Assembly (NCBI GenBank): GCA_022432975.1
Contig: CM039508.1
Span: 26,547,999-26,611,998 of the forward strand
Source of the DNA: Begonia masoniana
Lineage: Eukaryota > Streptophyta > Magnoliopsida > Cucurbitales > Begoniaceae
Reading direction: 5' to 3'
DNA length: 64,000 nucleotides
Shown here: one piece after another, positions 55,671 through 64,000 of the stretch
Layout: the number at the start of each line of letters is the position of its first letter
Numbering within the stretch: position 1 is the first letter of the stretch
Notes under the pieces: generated by a model
Databases searched by the model: none
Told to the model about the DNA's origin: nothing
The model's input: the letters and a program-made list of their open reading frames with translations, nothing else
Position numbers and translations under genes: made by a program

Positions 55671-57164
55671 TGACACTGTGGCCCTTAGGAAAGGGGCCGT
55701 GTAACCCACAAAATATAGCAAAAGTATGCGTGTGATAGTGTGTTGCACAAATCGAGAATAAAGAGAGCAAAAAGGAAGATAAATGCAAGGAAATAAAGTG
55801 AGTGTGTGATGAGTGATATGGCCGAGAACAAAGAGAGTAAAATGGAAGGAAATGCACAATAAAATGGAGTACAAGGAAGGTGTAAATCGTGTGTGATAAG
55901 ATGAAGAAATGGAAGATGGAGGTAAAGAAGAAAATGCACAAAATAAAAGGTGAAGGGTGTGGATGGTGAGGGCCGAATTTAATGGGTGAAAAGTGTGTGA
56001 AAATGTGAGGAAAATGAAGAAGATGGAAATATCTTTGGCGGTCCCGAGGAGCTATCTTACGTTTGAGCTCTCGGGAGCACATTTTCCTGGAGGAAAACGA
56101 CCACCTAGGGCCTAGGTTTTCTTCCTCGAAGTTCTTACTCTCAAGAGAGCAAGATGAGGGAAAATAAGAGCTAGCCTAGCAACCTTAGAGCAAGGATAGC
56201 AATAGAGGACTTCTCCACTCGAAAGAATTTCGAGGAACACCCGAAGGTTCTTCTAACACGGAGTTAGGAAAATAGGAATTTCATAAATGAACAAAAAGTT
56301 CTAATACATGCACCAATGCTATGCATTTATAGGCAACCTAGATGGATTAGGGTTTGGCAAGGGTTGGAAGAGTGAATGTTGGCCATTGATGAAGGAAGGA
56401 TCGGATAGCAAGGGAAAGAGAGCCGTGTGCGCGTGCGCGCGCCAATCAGGCACTGCCATGTGCGCGCCATCAGACGCCCAGTGGTGTGCCAACTCAGCAG
56501 TCCCGCGCGCGCCATTTGATGCCTAGTAGCGCGCCAACTCAGCAATCCGAGTGAAGCACCAGCGCACCTCCATCAACGCCCAGCAATGCAGCTACCCGTG
56601 CGCGCCTGCCCGCTCCCTCTTCTCCAGCTTGCGCGCCTGCCCGGTGCCACTCCGCCTGCCCGTGCGCGCCAGATTGTGCGATGTTGATTGAGGCCGAGCC
56701 AAAACTTAGCCAATGGATGAGATCTTGCCAACTCACTGATCCTTGTTGCCACTAACTCTTGTACCTGCAAAATCATACCTTTAAATGTGGGCTCTTATTT
56801 GGACCAAGTCTTTCTTTGGGCTTCATTTGTTGAAGGGCTTTTATCATTTGTGGGCTAAGTCTTCAACCCATAATCAACCCATTCATCTAACCCTAACCAC
56901 ACAATCTAATGCATGATGCGATTATAATAATCCATACAATAAAGGCTAATGTGTGCCAAATAAGTTCTAAACAAAAAATTACATAAATTATTGGGCCGGG
57001 AAGACAAATTCTCATGGGCCAAGTTGTAGCTTCCTCCAAGTGCTCCAAGTTGAATTTCCAACACGATCATCAACTACCTGCCAATAAAAAAAATAATTTT
57101 CATTAATAAAAATGCTAAATAATTTATGGGCCTTGATCTAGTTTTGGGCCTCGGTGGCACATCA
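55671..57164 (-). repeat. 5' LTR of E5 (LTR D, 1494 bp)
   Basis: The partner of 50523-52024, with scattered differences. TATA box on the minus strand at 56325-56331. Confidence 0.93.
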
Positions 57165-57266
57165 CTTCTCAAGTCGTCACCTAACTTAGTACTACTCTCG
57201 GCAAAGCACTTTTAACTTCAAAGTTCTGATGAGATCCGGTGCATTAGTGCTCGTATGGTCATACCC
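57165..57266 (-). pseudogene. 5S rRNA copy 1, 5' part (split by E5)
   Basis: The minus strand from 57266 gives the 5' three quarters of 5S, including GGATCTCATCAGAACTTTG. It has private changes (GTCATACCC, CTCGGCAAAG). The remainder is at 50501-50522. Confidence 0.92.
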
Positions 57267-57684
57267 AACATTCTTCGTCCGCCAATTCACCTTGTCAAAT
57301 GCCCAGCGAGACTACCACAACCCGTTCCTCCCACGCAAGACTTCCCGTGCCATTGAATTTCGCTAAACAAAACCCACCACGCCCCCTGCCCTCCTTCTCG
57401 GCGTCACGTGTCTACAACCTTCACACTCCCACGCGTCAAACGCTTCCACCGCGATCGCCTTTCACTCCAAATCGACCACGACACGAATGCAAAAGTGCCA
57501 TTCTCGGGCCCCGAATGTCGCAACTTGCCCATATTTTCAATAGCCAGCGCCGTAGGTGCCAACTCCCGCTACGCACGAAGTTGCTTGGGGCAAAAAAGAC
57601 AAGGACCGCTCAAACCACAGCTTCAGCTGTCCTGCGCCGATCTTCGTCGCCACTGATATAGAAAAAAGTACTCGGTCAAAAAAA
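57267..57684. other. 5S intergenic spacer (representative unit)
   Basis: About 418 bp of GC-rich spacer between 5S genes, repeated with about 10% variation through the array. On the minus strand, upstream of each gene the spacer shows no TATATA box at about -28, unlike well-studied 5S promoters. Downstream of each gene are a T6 run and a second TTTTTT about 20 bp further on. ORFs up to 197 codons cross the spacer on both strands, but they shift from unit to unit and span 5S genes, so I do not treat them as genes. Confidence 0.8.
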
Positions 57685-57803
57685 GGGGTACAACACAAGG
57701 ACTTCCCAAGTGGTCATCCAACTTAGTACTACTCTCACCGAAGCACTTTTAATTTCAGAGTTCTGATGGGATCCGGTGCATTAGTGCTCGTATGGTCGCA
57801 CCC
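57685..57803 (-). rRNA. 5S rRNA copy 2 (variant, probably inactive)
   Basis: 119 nt with GGGTGCGACC start and a T-run terminator. It carries the array's derived box A (AGTTAAAAGTGC-type, here AATTAAAAGTGC) and private changes such as TTGTACCCC at the end, which weakens helix I. Confidence 0.85.
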
Positions 57804-58218
57804 AACATTCTTCGTCCGCCAATTCACCTTGTCTGATGCCCAGCGAGACGCCGCAACCCGTTCCTCCCATGCAAGACCTGCCGTGCCATTAAATTTCACT
57901 CCACAAAAACCTTTACGCCCCACCCTCCTCCTCGGCATCCCGGCTCTACAACCTCCACACTACAACATGTCGAATGCTTCCACCGCGAACGCCTTCCACT
58001 CCGAATCGACAATGACATGCTTGCAAAAGTGCCATTCTCGTGCCCTGAACGTCGCAATTTGCCCAAATTTTCAATAGTGAAAGCCGTAGACGGCCACTCC
58101 TGCTATGCGCGAAGCCCTGCGGGCCAAAAAGGACAAGGGCCGCTGAAACCACAACCTCAGTTGTCCTGCGCCGATCTTCGTCGCCCCTAATATGGAAAAA
58201 AGTACTCGGTCGAAAAAA

Positions 58219-58337
58219 GGGTTGCAGCACGAGGACTTCCCAAGTTGTAACCCAACTTAGTACTACTCTCGCCGAATCACTTTTAATTTTGGAGTTCTGA
58301 TGGGATCCGATGCATTGGTGCTCGTATGGTCGCACCC
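58219..58337 (-). rRNA. 5S rRNA copy 3 (variant, probably inactive)
   Basis: Private changes: GCACCAATGCATCGGATCCC, AAAATTAAAAGTGATTCGG, GGGTTACAACTTGG and CTGCAACCC. Several fall in helices, so decay is clear. Confidence 0.85.
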
Positions 58338-58694
58338 AACATTCTTCGTCCGCCAATTCAATTTGTCTGATACCCAGCGAGTCCGCCGCAACCTGTTCCT
58401 CCCACACAAGACCTCCCGTGCTGTTGAATTTTGCTCCAAAAAACCCTCCACGCCCCCTCCCTCCTCTTCGGCATCACGGCTCTACAACCTCCGCACTCCC
58501 ACGTGTCGAACGCTTCCACCACAATCGCCTTCCACTCCGAATCAACCACGACACGCATGCAAAAGTGCCATTCTCGGGCCCCAAACGTCGTAATTTCCCC
58601 AAATTTTCAATAGTCAGCGCCGTAGGCCTGCCTCAGCTGTCCTGTGCCGATCTTTGTTGCCCCTTATATGGAAAAAAGTACTCGATCGAAAAAA

Positions 58695-58813
58695 GGGGTG
58701 CAACACGAGGACTTCCCAAGTGGTCACCCAACTTAGTACCACTCTTACCGAAGCACTTTTAACTTCGGAGTTCTGATGGGATCCGGTGTATTAGTGCTCG
58801 TATGGTCGCACCC
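58695..58813 (-). rRNA. 5S rRNA copy 4 (close to array consensus)
   Basis: Helix I is intact (GGGTGCGACC start, GCACCCC end), and box C region GTTGGGTGACCACTTGGG is intact. Private changes are few (ACTAATACACC, GGTAAGAGTGGTAC). This is one of the two best-preserved copies. Confidence 0.88.
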
Positions 58814-59231
58814 AACATTCTTCGTCCTCCAATTCACTTTCTCCAATGCCATCCGAGACCGCCGCAACCCGTTCCTCCCACGCAAGACCTCTCGTGCGAT
58901 TGAATTTCGCTCCACAAAACCCTCCACGCCCCTCGCCCTCCTCCTCGACGTTACGGCTCTACAACCGCCGCACTCCCACGAGTCGAACGCTTCCATCGCG
59001 ATCGCTTTCCACCCTAAATCGACCACGACACGCATGCAAAAGTGCCATTCTCAGGCCTCGAACGTCGTAATTTGCCCAAATTTTCAATAGTCAGCGCCTC
59101 AGGCGCCCACTCTTGCTACGCGCGAAGCCGCGCGGGGTAAAAATGACAAGGGCTACTGAAATCACAGCCTCAGCTGTCCTGCGCCGATCTTTGTTGCCCC
59201 TGATATGGAAAAAAGTACTCGGTCGAAAAAA

Positions 59232-59322
59232 GGGATGCAACACGAGGACTTCCCAGGTGGACACCCAACTTAGTACTACTCTCGCCGAAGCACTGTTAAC
59301 TTTGGAGTTCAGATGGGATCCG
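59232..59322 (-). pseudogene. 5S rRNA copy 5, 3' part (split by solo LTR)
   Basis: The 3' 91 nt of the gene. The remaining 28 nt lie at 61002-61029. The gene was cut at GATCCG by the solo LTR; the two parts add up to exactly 119 nt. Confidence 0.92.
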
Positions 59323-60996
59323 TGACACGAGGTCCCTTAGGAAAGGGGACGTGTTTGAACCCACAAAAAGGAAACTAGTGCTCGGTTGTGTGCAAGGGTG
59401 TTATGGTCGAAGTTGAAGTGAGAAAGATGGCAAATATCATGCAAGTAAATGGAAGTGAATGTGTGTGCATGTAATGACCGAATATTAAGGCATAGATCAT
59501 TGTCAAAATGCAAGAGAAAAATGATAAAAATGGAGGTAGAATGAGTGATAAAACCGTGGAGAGAGATGTGTAGGAGATGAATAGAAAATGCAATAAAATA
59601 AAAGGTGAATGAGTGAAGTGTAAAGATGGCCGAAAATGGGAAACAAAATATAAGGAAAATAATGGATGTAGCGAAGATGGAAATACCTTTGGCGGACTCA
59701 AGGAGCTATCTCACGTTTGAGCTCTCAGGTGCATGTTTTTCCGGAGGAAAACGACCACTGTAGGCCTAGGTTTTCTTCCTCGAAGCTCTTACTCTCAAGA
59801 GAGCAAGGTGAGGGAAAATAAGAGCTAGCCTAGCAACCTTGAGCTAGGATAGCAATGGAGGACCTCTCCACTCGAAAGAATTTCGAGGAACACCCGAAGG
59901 TTCTTCTAACACGGAGTTAGGGAAATAGAAATTTCATAAATGAGCAAAAGTTTCAATACATGCACCAATGCTATGCATTTATAGAATTCCTAGGGTGGAT
60001 TAGGGTTTCGCAAAATTGAAGAGAGGATTTGGACCATTGGATGAAGCTTGATCGGCAGCTAGGAGTGAAGATCTCGTGGGCGCGCATCCAAGGGCCAGTA
60101 GCATTTTGGCCGCGCCAATTAGCGGCGCTGGTGAGTTATCCGCGCGCGCCTAGCTGGCGAACCCGGGCTCGCCACTTCAGCAGCCAGCGCAGAAATCTGG
60201 TGGGGCGTTGTTCAACGGCTGTGGGGCGCCAGCGCAGCGATCTGGGGCGCGCATGCCTGCGAACCCGGGCTCGCCACTTCAGCAGCCAGCGCAGAAATCT
60301 GGTGGGGCGTTGTTCAACGGCTGTGGGGCGCCAGCGCAGCGATCTGGGGCGCGCATGATCAACGGTGGATATGCTCCTTCGCGCGCGCCTATCTGCTGAA
60401 CGTCGCTGCTGCCCCTGTTCCTCTCCCTTGCTGCCCGGTACTGCCCGCGCGCGCCAGCTGTGCGGTGCTGATGTTGGCCAAGCCTTTACTTGATCAAAGG
60501 CCAAAAACTTTCCAACTCCTTGAGCCATTTTGTCACCCACACTTGTACCTGCAATTTCATACTTTTAAATGTGGGCTCTTCTTTGGACTAAGGCTTCCTT
60601 TGGGCTACCTTTTGTTGATGTCTTTCACCTTTGTTGAATTAATCTTCAACCCATCATTCACAAACATTCATCTAACCCTAACCAAGCAATCTAATGCATG
60701 ATCCAAATATATAATAATCCGTACAAAAAGACTAATGTATGCCAAATGAGTTTAAAAATTAAAATTACATATTTAAGAGCTCAGGAAAACAAATTCCCAT
60801 TGGGCTGCCTGAAGACTCAGTGTCAAAGCTCCATTGTAGGCTATGCATGGGCTTGTCCATATCCTCTGATGTCAGCTCCCATGTGAGATCCACAATGGGG
60901 TCATAACCTGCAAAAAGAGACAAATCATTAGAAAATTGATTAATTAAATTATGGGCCCTAGTTTTTTATCTAGTTATGGGCCTCCTAGGCAAATCA
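59323..60996 (-). mobile_element. Solo Reina-type LTR inside 5S copy 5
   Basis: A 1674-bp LTR bounded by TGACACGAGG (59323) and AGGCAAATCA (60996), with 5-bp target duplications ATCCG at 59318-59322 and 60997-61001. No internal sequence is present, so the element was removed by LTR-LTR recombination. It is related to LTRs A-D (GTGTCA end, GGCCTCCTAGG start). TATA box on the minus strand at 59977-59983. It is longer than its relatives partly through a 102-bp direct duplication at about 60157-60358. Confidence 0.93.
60157..60358. repeat. 102-bp direct duplication in the solo LTR
   Basis: Two head-to-tail copies beginning CGAACCCGGGCTCGCCACTT and ending GATCTGGGGCGCGCATG, essentially identical, in the GC-rich part upstream of the TATA box. 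Confidence 0.93.
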
Positions 60997-61001
60997 ATCC
61001 G

Positions 61002-61029
61002 GTGCATTAGTGCTCGTATGTTCGCACCC
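61002..61029 (-). pseudogene. 5S rRNA copy 5, 5' part
   Basis: The first 28 nt of the gene (GGGTGCGAACATACGAGCAC), joined to 59232-59322 after removal of the solo LTR and one duplication. Confidence 0.9.
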
Positions 61030-61447
61030 AACATTCTTCGTATGCCAATTCACTTTGTTCGATGCCCAGCAAGTTCGCCGCAACCCGTTCCTCCCATGCA
61101 AAACCTCTCGTGCCATTGAATTTTGCTCCACAAAACCCAACACGCCCCCCACCCTCCTCCTCGGCGTCAGAGCTATACAACCTCTGCACTCCCACGTGTC
61201 GAACGCTTCCACCGTGATCCCGTTCCACTCCAAATCGACCATGAGACAGATGCAAAAGTGCCATTGTCTAGCCCCGAACGTTGTAATTTGCCCAAATTTT
61301 CAATAGTCAGGGCCGTAGGCGCCGACTCCCGTTACGTGAGAAGCCGCGCGGGGCATAAAGGAAAGGGACCGCTGAAACCACAGCCTCAGCTGTCCTGCGC
61401 CGATCTTCGTCGCCCCCGATATGGAAAAAAGTACTCGGTCGAAAAAA

Positions 61448-61566
61448 GGGGTGCAACACGAGGACTTCCCAAGTGGTCACCCAACTTAGTACTACTCTCG
61501 CCGATGCACTTTTAACTTCGGAGTTCTGATGTGATCTGGTGCATTAATGCTCGTATGGTCGCACCC
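61448..61566 (-). rRNA. 5S rRNA copy 6 (close to array consensus)
   Basis: 119 nt with intact ends, box A-like AGTTAAAAGTGC and box C region TTGGGTGACCACTTGGG. Private changes include CAGATCACATCAG (GGATCCCAT altered) and GCATCGGCG. Confidence 0.87.
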
Positions 61567-61983
61567 AACATTCTTCCTCCGCCAATTCACTTTGTCCGAT
61601 GCCCAACGAGACCGCCGCAACCCGTTCCTCCAACGCAAGACCTCCCATGCCATGGAATTTCGCTCCACAAAACCCTCCACACCCCCCGCCCTCTCCTCGA
61701 CGTCGCGGCTCTAAAACCTCCGCATTCCCACGTGTCGAACGCTTCCACCGTGATCGCCTTCCAATCAAAATCGACCACGACACGCATGCAAAAGTGCCAT
61801 TCTCGGGCCCCGAACGTCGCAATTTGCCCAAATTTTCAATAGTCAGCGCCGCAGGCGCCCACTCATGCTACGCGCAAAGCCGGGAGGGGCAAAAAGGACA
61901 AGGGCCGTTGAAACCACAGCCTCAGCTGTCATGCGCCGATCTTCGTCGTCCCTCATATGGAAAAAAGTACTCGGTCGAAAAAA

Positions 61984-62102
61984 GGGGTGCAACACGAGGA
62001 CTTCCCAAGTGGTCGCCCAACTTAGTAGTACTATCGCCGAAGAACTTTTTACTTCGGAGTTCTGATGGGATACAGTGCATTAGTGCTCGTATGGTCACAC
62101 CC
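61984..62102 (-). rRNA. 5S rRNA copy 7 (subtype shared with copy 9)
   Basis: Carries GTGTGACC at the start, TGTATCCCATCAG, AGTAAAAAGT and AGTACTACTAAG. The same changes occur in copy 9 but not in copy 8. Confidence 0.85.
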
Positions 62103-62520
62103 AACATTCTTCGTCTGCCAATTCACTTTGTTCGATGCCCAGCGAGATCGTCGCAACCCGTTCCTCCCACGCAAGACCTCTCGTGCCATTGAATTTCGCT
62201 CCACAAAACTGTCCACGCCCCCCGCCTTCCTCCTCGGTGTCACGGCTCTACAATCTCTGCACTTCGATGCGTCGAACGCTTCCACCGCAATCGCCTTCCA
62301 CTCCGAATCGACCACGATACGCATGCAAAAGTGCCATTCTCGGGACTCAAACGTCGCAATTTGTCCAAATTTTTAATAGTCAGAGCCGTAGGCGCCCACT
62401 ACTGCTACGCGGGAAGCCGCGCGGGGCAAAAAAGACAAGGGCCACTGAAACCACAGCCTCAGCTGTCCTGCGCCGATCTTCGTCGTCCCTGATATGGAAA
62501 AAAGTACTCGTTCGAAAAAA

Positions 62521-62639
62521 GTGGTGCAACACGAAAACTTCAAAAGTGGTCACCTAACTTAGTACTACTCTCCCCGAAGCATTTTTAAGTTTGGAGTTCT
62601 GATGGGATCCGGTGCATTAGTGCACGTATGGTCGCACCT
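62521..62639 (-). rRNA. 5S rRNA copy 8 (degenerate)
   Basis: First base changed (TAGGTGCG), GTGCACTAA in helix II, GGGGAGAGTAG, CACTTTTGAAGTTTTCG. Both helix I ends are altered. Confidence 0.83.
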
Positions 62640-63049
62640 AACATTTTTCGTCTGCCAATTCACTTTGTCCGATGCCCAGCGACACCGCCGCAACCCGTTC
62701 CTTACACGCAAGACCTCCCATGCCATTGAATTTAACTCCACAAAACCCCTCTGCCCTCCTCCTCCACGTCGCGGCTCTACAACCTCCGCACTTTCACGCG
62801 TCGAACACTTCCACCGCGATCGCCTTCCAATCAAAATTGACCACGACACGCATGCAAAAGTGCCATTCTCGGGCCCCAAACATCGTAATTTGTCCAAATT
62901 TTCAAAAGTCAGCGCCATAGGCACCCACTCCCGCTACGCACAAAACCATGCAAGGCAAAAAGGTCAAGGGCCGCTGAAACCATAGCCTCAGCTATCCTGC
63001 GCCGATCTTCGTCGCCCCTGATATGGCAAAAAGTACTCGGTCGAAAAAA

Positions 63050-63168
63050 GGAGTGCAACACGAGAACTTCCCAAGTGGTTAACCAACTTAGTAGTACTCT
63101 CACTGAAGTACTTTTTACTTCGGAGTTCTAATGGGATACAGTGCATTAGTGCTCGTATGGTCACACCC
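63050..63168 (-). rRNA. 5S rRNA copy 9 (subtype shared with copy 7)
   Basis: Shares GTGTGACC, TGTATCCCAT, AAAAAGTACTTC and AGTACTACTAAG with copy 7, plus private changes (GGTTAACCACTTGGG). Last 5S copy before the array is cut by an LTR at 63322. Confidence 0.84.
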
Positions 63169-63321
63169 AACATTCTTCGTCCGCTAATTCACTTTGTCCG
63201 ATGCCCAGCGAGACCGCCGCAACCCGTTCCTCCCACGTAAGACCTCCCGTGCCATTGAATTTCGCTCCACAAAATCCTCCACTCCCCCCGCCCTCCTCCT
63301 TGGCGTCTCGACTCTACAACC

Positions 63322-64000
63322 TGATGTGCCTATGATCCCCAACCGTCAAGCACAAACCAAGGTACGTATTTTGACTATTTTTTTTCTACTAATTGGTTTG
63401 TGAGTTTTGTAACAAAAAGGTTTTCTTAAAGCTTGGATTGTCAAAGAGGGAATTTGTCTTCCCTTCATCAATTGTGTAACCAAGCTAATTGTATAATTTT
63501 TAGTTTATCTTTAATTTGGCAAAAATGGTCTTTTTGTAATTTGGACAAACAATTGGTCCTTATATTTAATCATGCATAATTAGGCATTTAGGGTTAAATT
63601 GTGTGGTTAGGATTAGTTGGTGACATAAATGTTTGGTAAAACCCATGAGCCATAAGAGCAACAAGCCCATGAGCAATTAAAGAGTAGATTGGACCATACA
63701 CCATCAACTTAGCCCATGAGAAGATTAAAGACCCATAAGGAGAAGCCCATCACATGAACAGCCCAATAAACAAGTTTATTTCAGCCTGCTCCTCAACTTC
63801 ACAAAGAAGCCCAGCGAGCAGTTCAGCGACAGAAGCGATCTTCAGACGATCGCATAGCAAGCGACCACGAGATTCAGAGATCGATGGCGAGCACTCTGCG
63901 AGCGCACAGATTGTTCACTTGGACTAGCTGACCAACCGAAGCCCTTCTCTGTTCCAAGCAAGTAGCCTTGTCAGCATTGAGCTCCACTTCGTGAACGCCC
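63322..64000 (+). mobile_element. Start of another Reina-type LTR in the 5S spacer, cut by window end
   Basis: The 5S spacer (CGACTCTACAACC) stops and TGATGTGCCTATGATCCCC begins, the same LTR start style as E3 and E5 (TGATGTGCC/TGACATGCC). Further along are TTGTGTGGTTAGGATTAG and repeated GCCCA words, as in the U3 regions of the E3 and E5 LTRs. Orientation is plus. The other end is outside the window, so it may be a full element or a solo LTR. Probable left target duplication CAACC at 63317-63321. Confidence 0.7.

Larger units (their letters stand above)
50523..57164 (-). mobile_element. E5: second non-autonomous Reina-like element, inside a 5S gene
   Basis: A complete 6.6-kb insertion: LTRs 50523-52024 (3') and 55671-57164 (5'), target duplications CTTCT (50518-50522 and 57165-57169), primer site at 55657-55668 (minus), and purine tract CCACCCGGAGGGGA at the 3' LTR. 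The internal 3.65 kb encodes gag, zinc knuckle, protease and the same non-RT ORF as E3, and no RT, RNase H or integrase. It lies 22 nt from the 3' end of 5S copy 1. Confidence 0.93.
57165..63321 (-). repeat. Tandem 5S rDNA array, period about 537 bp
   Basis: Nine 119-bp gene copies on the minus strand. Starts on the plus map are 50501/57165 (split), 57685, 58219, 58695, 59232 (split), 61448, 61984, 62521 and 63050. After removing insertions the steps are 537, 534, 476, 537, 537, 536, 537 and 529 bp; the short step has a spacer deletion of about 60 bp. The array ends at 63321, where another LTR begins. Each copy has private mutations over a shared derived consensus. Confidence 0.93.

Noticed and set aside
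57165..63321. Possible protein-coding tandem genes (many ORFs of 60-197 codons on both strands, repeated per unit)
   Set aside because: The ORFs run through 5S genes and terminators, differ in frame and length between units, and arise from the GC-rich spacer repeat.
1..64000. Bacterial or organellar origin; tRNA genes, riboswitches, replication origins
   Set aside because: Plant retrotransposons and 5S units fill the window. I saw no cloverleaf-like tRNA with A and B boxes, apart from primer sites complementary to tRNA-Met, and no prokaryotic signals.

Overview
The window is angiosperm nuclear heterochromatin, most likely from a eudicot. It is built almost entirely from nested LTR retrotransposons sitting in and beside a relic tandem 5S rDNA array. 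The plant origin is shown by Tekay-type and Reina-type Ty3/gypsy (chromovirus) polyproteins, initiator-tRNA-Met primer sites (TGGTATCAGAG), a Cassandra-like element carrying 5S rRNA sequence, and fragments of a plant H+-pyrophosphatase and a kinesin gene. I see no intact cellular gene. Every recognisable protein is a transposon protein or a broken gene copy.

Left block (1-16382). An LTR of a Tekay family enters from the left edge (1-1451) and lies inside a gypsy gag gene (1452-1479 plus 10203-11272, minus strand). A large-LTR element without pol (E1, 1480-10202, target duplication GTAAG) splits the same gag. To the right come the 2.5-kb leader of the gag element, its LTR (13791-14627), and a patch of captured host-gene fragments: H+-PPase, a kinesin, and an unidentified coding piece.

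Middle block (16383-26851). A Tekay chromovirus on the plus strand (E6) has a nearly complete but stop-ridden gag-pol. Its 5' LTR has lost its front part and begins directly in a 23-bp minisatellite of about 91 copies; the 3' LTR has only about seven. The start of the minisatellite is a rearrangement breakpoint or a misassembly.

Nested Reina block (26852-48853). One Reina-type chromovirus on the minus strand (E4) has been cut by three insertions: E6 in its integrase region; E3 (27957-35584, TSD GCTAT) in its RT; and E2, a Tekay element (37009-45616, TSD CTTAT), in its gag. E3 is non-autonomous and has a 672-bp Cassandra-like element in its 5' LTR. E4's own 5' LTR (47345-48853) abuts 5S spacer.

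5S block (48854-63321). A 5S array with a period of about 537 bp runs on the minus strand. It is interrupted by a chimeric duplicated LTR (48935-50441), by a second non-autonomous Reina-like element (E5, 50523-57164, TSD CTTCT) inside a 5S gene, by a solo LTR (59323-60996, TSD ATCCG) inside another 5S gene, and by a further LTR entering at 63322 and running off the window.

Two observations stand out. First, E3 and E5 are diverged relatives that keep gag and protease, lack RT/RNase H/integrase, and share an unrecognised open reading frame of about 230 residues in their place. Second, all nine 5S copies share a derived sequence whose substitutions include three paired changes that preserve helices II and IV. 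This suggests a divergent 5S lineage that was once under selection and is now decaying. The 5S, tRNA and protein family comparisons are from memory of general consensus motifs, not from database searches.
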